From NCBI GenBank assembly GCA_000711775.1, contig ARYC01018504.1:1-64000 (forward strand): DNA of 64,000 bases, in the 5' to 3' direction. The notes under the pieces were generated by a model. That model had not been told where the DNA came from. It made no database searches and saw only the letters and a list, made by a program, of their open reading frames with translations. Position 1 is the first letter of the stretch. Each line of letters opens with the position of its first letter. Made by a program: the position numbers and the translations under genes. This DNA comes from Oxytricha trifallax (lineage: Eukaryota; Ciliophora; Spirotrichea; Sporadotrichida; Oxytrichidae). Below, piece by piece: positions 59,281 through 64,000 of this stretch.

Positions 59281-61596
59281 TCAGACGAACCCATGTCTGA
59301 TGGTGGTGCACCACTGCTTGACGCTGAACGCCCAGAGCTTGTTGACATCACTCTTGATCATGGCCTTCAGGATCTAGGAGAGTCTCTTAACCAAGTGAAT
59401 CCTATAAGGAGTTATGATAACTACACTTACTTGCTGTCTGCCTGCTCCTGCCTGAAGTGCCTCTTGATGTATGAGAACAACTGCTCGATTGGGTTGAGCC
59501 AGGCGAGTACTCGGAATTGAATAGCACAGTCACCTTCAACTTCCTGGCAGTCTCCAACACTTCAGAGTACTTGTGAATGACTGCGTTGTCCATGAGCAGC
59601 ACGATCTTCTTCAGGCCAAAGTCCTTGTCAGTGCGCAGCTGGCGCAGGGTGTGGTAGAGGAAGTTCTCGAACAGCACAGCATCGAAGGCTCCCTCAATGA
59701 CTTGGCTGGAGACCAGCTAGTCCTTAGTGATGGCTGCCACGAAGCTCATCGAGAACTGCTGCCTCTTGGTGGATTACTTGGTGATTGAGAGATTCCTAGC
59801 CATGGTGCCATAAGTGCCCAACCTCTGGCTGACTTGCTGTCTGACTGCTGCAATGGGAGTATAATGTTATGATGGTTGAGCATCGAGGTTGCCAGAGTAT
59901 ACTATAGGTGCTTAGTCATTCAACTAGTTGGGTAGACTTAACCTGGTATCAACTAAAGTAATATAAAATCATAGAGCTATAGCTTACCATCCTATTCCTT
60001 CACTGTGACTTTACAGCTGCTCACTGCCTTGCTGGACAGCTGCAAGCGTCTGGGTGTAATGGCTGTCCAGTTGTCATGGCCTGTTGCATTGACCACCTCA
60101 CTGCCCTTACGCTGGGTTGACTGCAGCCGGAGGCTGGCCAGGTTCTGAACCAATGGAGTGAGAGTGGAAGCCGATTTCAGAGGGGTCTATGGTTGGCTTG
60201 AAGGCTTCTTGGAGGAGCTCTATATTCTGATCGCGTCGAAGCGCTTCTATAAGGATGTGTATTAAGCACTGCCCTCTGGGGCTTCCAAGATAGGTGACAG
60301 CTGAGTGTACTATATATTTATGACTGCACTTGACAGGGGTGGCTGCAATGCTCTGCTCCCTGCTATCAAGGATATGCTGTTCCTGGGTGGAAGATTTCCT
60401 GCGCAACTTTGCAAAGATCGATTTCGAGTTTGGCCTTGGGATCTTCGATGGAACAATTCCAGATCCAGTCACTAATCGTTCAGTATTACTAACTTGGTCC
60501 TCCTAACCCAAGTTGAAACCTTACCCATCTTGACAATCCCATAAGGAGCTGCTGACGACACTATACTCAATCGGTTAGGCAACGATAGCAATACTCACCT
60601 GCTGGTTCCCAGAATTGCTTGGGGTCTCAGATTTTCAGAGTTCAGTTGATCTTCATCTTGAATTGCAATTTGGCTTTGCAAAAGTGTGATGTCTGATCCC
60701 TTCCTTTGATCCTGTGCTCTGACCCCAGCCACAGTCGACATACTTGGTTCTCTGTTTGGGTAGCCAGCCAGCATCTCAGCATACTGTATGACATCGTCGG
60801 TGACGAGGACCTCGGTCTTGCCAACTGCAGGCGTCAGGGAGGAGTCGATCCCACGACTTTCCTTGTCAAGGGCAGCTGAATTGAAACTCCATTATTTTGT
60901 AGGCAGGTAATCGCTCCTGAAGTTTGACTCGTCCACTGATATGATTACTGCATCCTCCAAGAATAGCTGCGCGAGCAGTCTGGATACCCATAATCTCTTC
61001 TCGTTGAATGATGGGTCTCTATACTTAGCGTTGGCGTTCTGGGCTTCGCCGAATCTCAAATGGAAACTTTCCTTCAGTACTTTCAAGAGAGTAGCAACGC
61101 AAGGCACTGTGAGGTTCTTGAATTCTTAATCTTTACTTTGCATTTCAAGCAGGCTATGATGCAGGCGCCAGCCAGTGACCTTGTATATACCCTGCTGTTA
61201 GAGCACGATGGCAATCGCCCTCAGCAACAGCGGGTTGCTCCGCGTATTCTTCCTCCCATTCTTCAGCTTTGGCTTCGGATTGAGCACTCGGTGCTCCACC
61301 TCCAACTTGAACTTCTCAATGGCCTTGTACACAAATCGTCGATCCACACCCATCTCAAGCGCAATGTCCTTGGGCTTCATGCCCTCCACCTTGTAGTGCT
61401 GTACTACTGAGATCTTTTTCAATGCCAGCTTGGCATCTCTGCGTTTAAGGTATGGGTTCTTTGCTGATTTATTCATTACTTCATAGCTTGAATGATCCCC
61501 ATTCAGGAAATCGATACTCCCATTCTGCTCCTTCATGAAGTCTTGCAGGCCCTGCCACAGCTCATCGCTCTACTTTATCTGCAGGTTCTTGGGCAT
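59281..61596 (-). CDS. Tc1/mariner-like DDE transposase with introns, one frameshift
   Basis: ATG 61594-61596 opens MPKNLQIKQSDELWQGLQDF. HTH: ISVVQHYKVEGMKPKDIALE then MGVDRRFVYKAIEKFKLE. First Asp: AVIISVDESNFRSDYLPTK. Later exons: RLGTYGTMARNLSITKQSTK, FVAAITKDQLVSSQVIEGAF, second Asp IVLLMDNAVIHKYSE, Glu block NPIEQLFSYIKRHFRQ, tail KLWAFSVKQWCTTIRHGF with TGA 59281-59283. A 29-nt intron (59402-59430) and larger GT-AG introns fit. About 200 residues of extra exon sequence separate the first and second Asp regions. One base appears missing in SP-W-LNPIE near 59500, so the copy may be dead or the base an error. Confidence 0.8.
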
Positions 61597-61723
61597 CACA
61601 TTGGGGTTCCTTTATGTTAAAGACTGCGATGGCTTTCTTATCAATCGTAGGTGCTGCTCGAGGCCATAACACAGCTGGTCATCGGTTGCCAAACATTTCA
61701 ACATCAACCAACGACGACACTGC

Positions 61724-62011
61724 TCACTCAACGTTCTCCAAGGGCAGTCGTATGATTTGTCCACCCAGTATGCCCATCGTCGACGGCGGCACCTGCCCAT
61801 TGTTGAGGAGGGTGCCTGAGGTGCAGGTGAGCTTCACTGGTTTGGGGTTGGAGGGGAAGTTGGTGCCCAGCACCACTGGTGTCCACTTGAGCACAGTCCT
61901 CTACTATGGCTTCAGCGCACTCGTCTTGATCTCTTCGAACTGCTGATTACTAAGAAACCCATAGTTCAGAATTGATTTGGGGGCGAAAGAGGTCTATGAT
62001 TACTAGCTCAT
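61724..62011 (-). CDS. Hypothetical 95-aa element protein
   Basis: ATG 62009-62011 to TGA 61724-61726. It reads MSQQSQTSFAPKSILNYGFL, then TVLKWTPVVLGTNFPSNPKP and MGILGGQIIRLPLENVE. TAA/TAG read as Gln. It is just upstream of, and on the same strand as, the transposase. No known domain. Overlapping plus-strand frame at 61614-61946 is judged a shadow. Confidence 0.55.
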
Positions 62012-62247
62012 AGAGGATGATTCATGCTAGATCTGCTACTAGGATAAGTTTTACGTGCTGTTCCTTATTGGGGTTAACATATAATAGTACTTTAATGTTT
62101 AATAGTAAAATATAAGGGTCTCTAATAAGTCTAAACAAAACACCAATGCAAATCATTCTGAGATTACCAAAACAATATTTAAGCCGAATCTGATAGGATA
62201 TTTATAATTTTAAATGAATCAGTTTGATTAACTTTTGCTTCCAACAG

Positions 62248-64000
62248 GAACTCTCTCTCATTCACCCACACGAACCTGGATATTCTTAAGTTCATCCATG
62301 AACGATCATTTGGAGACTTGTAAATTGAACGGCTTCTTCACTACATCAAGATAAACTTTCATTGCAAGAACTCCAAGCAAAACTTCTCAGGTTCTCTCTC
62401 TGCCCTCGAGTTTCTTGCATCAGGAATTCCATTCAACGTGACATTGTTCATGAAGAAGCTGATCCAGTGCAAAAATGCCAGCCAGAATTTCAGGGAGCTA
62501 TTCTACAGGCCATTGTTCACATTCGTCTCCAAGACTATTGACCTCTCCTCTCTCAACAACGTGGTTCACTCTGAGTTTACTTTGGAAGACGGTTAAGTGT
62601 TCTGTGCTAATATGAGTGAATGGCTTCAATAAATGCAGCATGACATCAAAATCGATGCAAATTCAAGCAATGGGAGCACCTTCTACACTGCAACATGCCA
62701 ATCCTTTGAAGCTATGTACAACATGTCTGATCTTCCCAATCTTAAACAAGGGAAGATAAACAACTCCCTCGTCAACAGAGTCTTTAATCTATCTGGCCTT
62801 GAGTTAAAAGATGAACTAATGGAAGAATTCATGAACAAGTTTGCCGATCCCTCACATGCTGATTTTATCAATGAGATCTAAAAACTTATCGAGGATTCTG
62901 ACAAAGCTGAGAAAGATAGACTGAAAAAGATCAGGACCTCTAAGTCTCAAGCTAACCCCTCACCTTCAAGCCCACCTCCGAAGAGTGGAAGTAAGAGCAT
63001 CAATTCCTCGAAGAGTAAAACTCAAGTTAATGCTACTGGTGATGCTGCCAATGATTCTTCCAGCGATGATGTCAATGATGCAAAGCAGGGTCACTAAAGA
63101 CAGAGCAACTTCTTCCACCAAAGAAACACTACCTCTTAGAAGAAGACCTCCTTCATGAAGAGTTTGGGGAACACACATACTCCAGACCATACCAGGAACA
63201 GGCACACAAGCTATGGACCTAATCTGAGACTCCAGAGCAACTACAGAAGGAGCAGCATCCACAACAATCATTCTGACTCTGAAGAAATGGAGTTTTACCC
63301 TGATAAGTCAAGGATGAACACCTCTTTCAGGTCGAACACTCCTATCAGCCAACACTTCAGCAGCTAGAAGAACCCCATCAAGTACAGACAATCTGATTGT
63401 GATCCTACTGAAGTCATGATGAGCTAAGGATACATCAAACCAGTCACATCAAAGGTGGACGACGCAGATTGGGAAGCTGAAGAATTTTAACTCGTAGAAG
63501 ACTACAAAAATCTCTGCAAGGAAACTATCCCCCAAAACCTCACAGATGAGGATTTCAAAGAAGGAGCTCAGCTACTAGCTGAAGGTTTCAGAAAGGACTT
63601 TGAATAAGACAAGACATTGTCAAGTTTCTATCTTCTCAAGTTCTACACAACAACGTTTGATGCTGGTCATGGAAACTCTACTGTCAACTTCTGCTATGCA
63701 AACAAGAGCCTGGTCAAGAAACAGAAAGCTGCTGTGCGATCATCATGCTTCTCTACTAATGCTCAAGACCAAATTTCGGTGTCTGAAGGATCACGATCAA
63801 GACTGGTCCCCAAGAAGAGAGTTCAACGGGCTGACGCAGAAGATCTTTTGGAGGAATACAATCACAAATAATAAAAGAGAGATTCTTCCAGAGTCAACGC
63901 CCCAAACCAAAATCTAAACGGCGTGGAGGAGGAAGAGTAAAACTAAGAAATGCTAGTAGATGAATAGGGAAACCCCATCGATCCTGACAGTGCCCTACAT
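62248..64000 (+). CDS. Long ORF running off the right edge, unknown
   Basis: Open for about 584 codons without TGA, many TAA/TAG as Gln. The upstream boundary is a polypyrimidine tract and AACAG acceptor at 62247 preceded by an in-frame TGA at 62225, so this is a downstream exon. It starts NSLSFTHTNLDILKFIHERS and LHYIKINFHCKNSKQNFSGS, then PFNVTLFMKKLIQCKNASQN and VNRVFNLSGLELKDELMEEF, followed by a long basic, Ser/Asn/Lys-rich, probably disordered region and an acidic part VDDADWEAEEFQLVEDYKNL. No enzymatic motif recognised; the basic disordered middle would suit a nucleic-acid-binding element protein. G+C content is clearly above that of housekeeping genes here. Confidence 0.6.

Larger units (their letters stand above)
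58684..64000. mobile_element. Large TA-target element (Tc1/mariner-type), left end and interior
   Basis: Starts right after TA inside the TBE kinase ORF with TGATAAAATACGTAAAAATA, then GGAAATTTGAGAAAT, matching the tip of transposon B2 (TTGTTAAAATAGATAAAAAT, GGAAATTTAAGAAAT). G+C rises to about 45-50% inside. It holds an intron-bearing DDE transposase (-), a 95-aa ORF (-) and a long ORF (+) that leaves the window. The right end is not seen, so whether the long ORF belongs to this element is inference. Confidence 0.65.

Noticed and set aside
59269..61946. Plus-strand ORFs opposite the transposase (for example 61060-61410 and 61614-61946).
   Set aside because: The minus strand carries recognisable HTH and DDE motifs with splice sites; the plus frames lack any motif.

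Overview
The window reads as germline (micronuclear) DNA of a hypotrich ciliate of the Oxytricha/Stylonychia type. Every convincing coding stretch uses TAA and TAG as sense codons (glutamine) and ends at TGA. Genes are split into macronuclear-destined segments (MDSs) separated by AT-rich internal eliminated sequences (IESs), with short direct repeats (pointers) at the junctions; joining at these repeats restores the frame. Telomere-bearing elements (TBEs) with C4A4C4 ends, typical of this lineage, are present. Naming the genus is inference; the genetic code, pointers and TBE ends are seen directly.

Layout. 1-2209: 3' part of a decayed TBE. 2.2-11.0 kb: minus-strand segments of a large unrecognised protein, one IES being a complete MITE. 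11.4-13.4 kb: two small unknown ORFs and a complete Rdx (SelW-type) redox protein with one 93-bp IES. 13.8-21.0 kb: minus-strand segments of unknown proteins, one with an in-frame TGA near its start. 21.6-25.6 kb: CCR4-NOT subunit NOT3 (minus), one IES holding a 904-bp long-TIR transposon. 25.8-27.8 kb: uninterrupted 656-aa C2H2 protein. 28.4-30.0 kb: TEX264-like ER-phagy receptor. 30.2-31.9 kb: unknown protein with GT-AG introns. 32.2-36.1 kb: a second CCR4-NOT subunit, probably NOT2 (minus), interrupted by a transposon carrying a superfamily 3 helicase fragment. 37.1-44.8 kb: tandem gamma-glutamyl hydrolase genes, each of seven MDSs, joining to 334 and 332 codons. 46.2-54.7 kb: one ciliate membrane-protein gene (minus) whose 5200-bp IES contains a full-length 4766-bp TBE, itself hit by a 709-bp palindromic MITE. 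54.7-57.3 kb: AT-rich, no gene. 57.3-58.7 kb: truncated TBE, cut by a large TA-inserting element that fills the GC-richer right end (transposase, 95-aa ORF, long ORF running off the edge).

The window combines housekeeping genes (mRNA deadenylation, folate polyglutamate hydrolysis, ER-phagy, redox) with at least ten mobile elements, several lying inside IESs. Introns are GT-AG and some appear extremely short (26-38 nt). MDS limits without a stated pointer are approximate.
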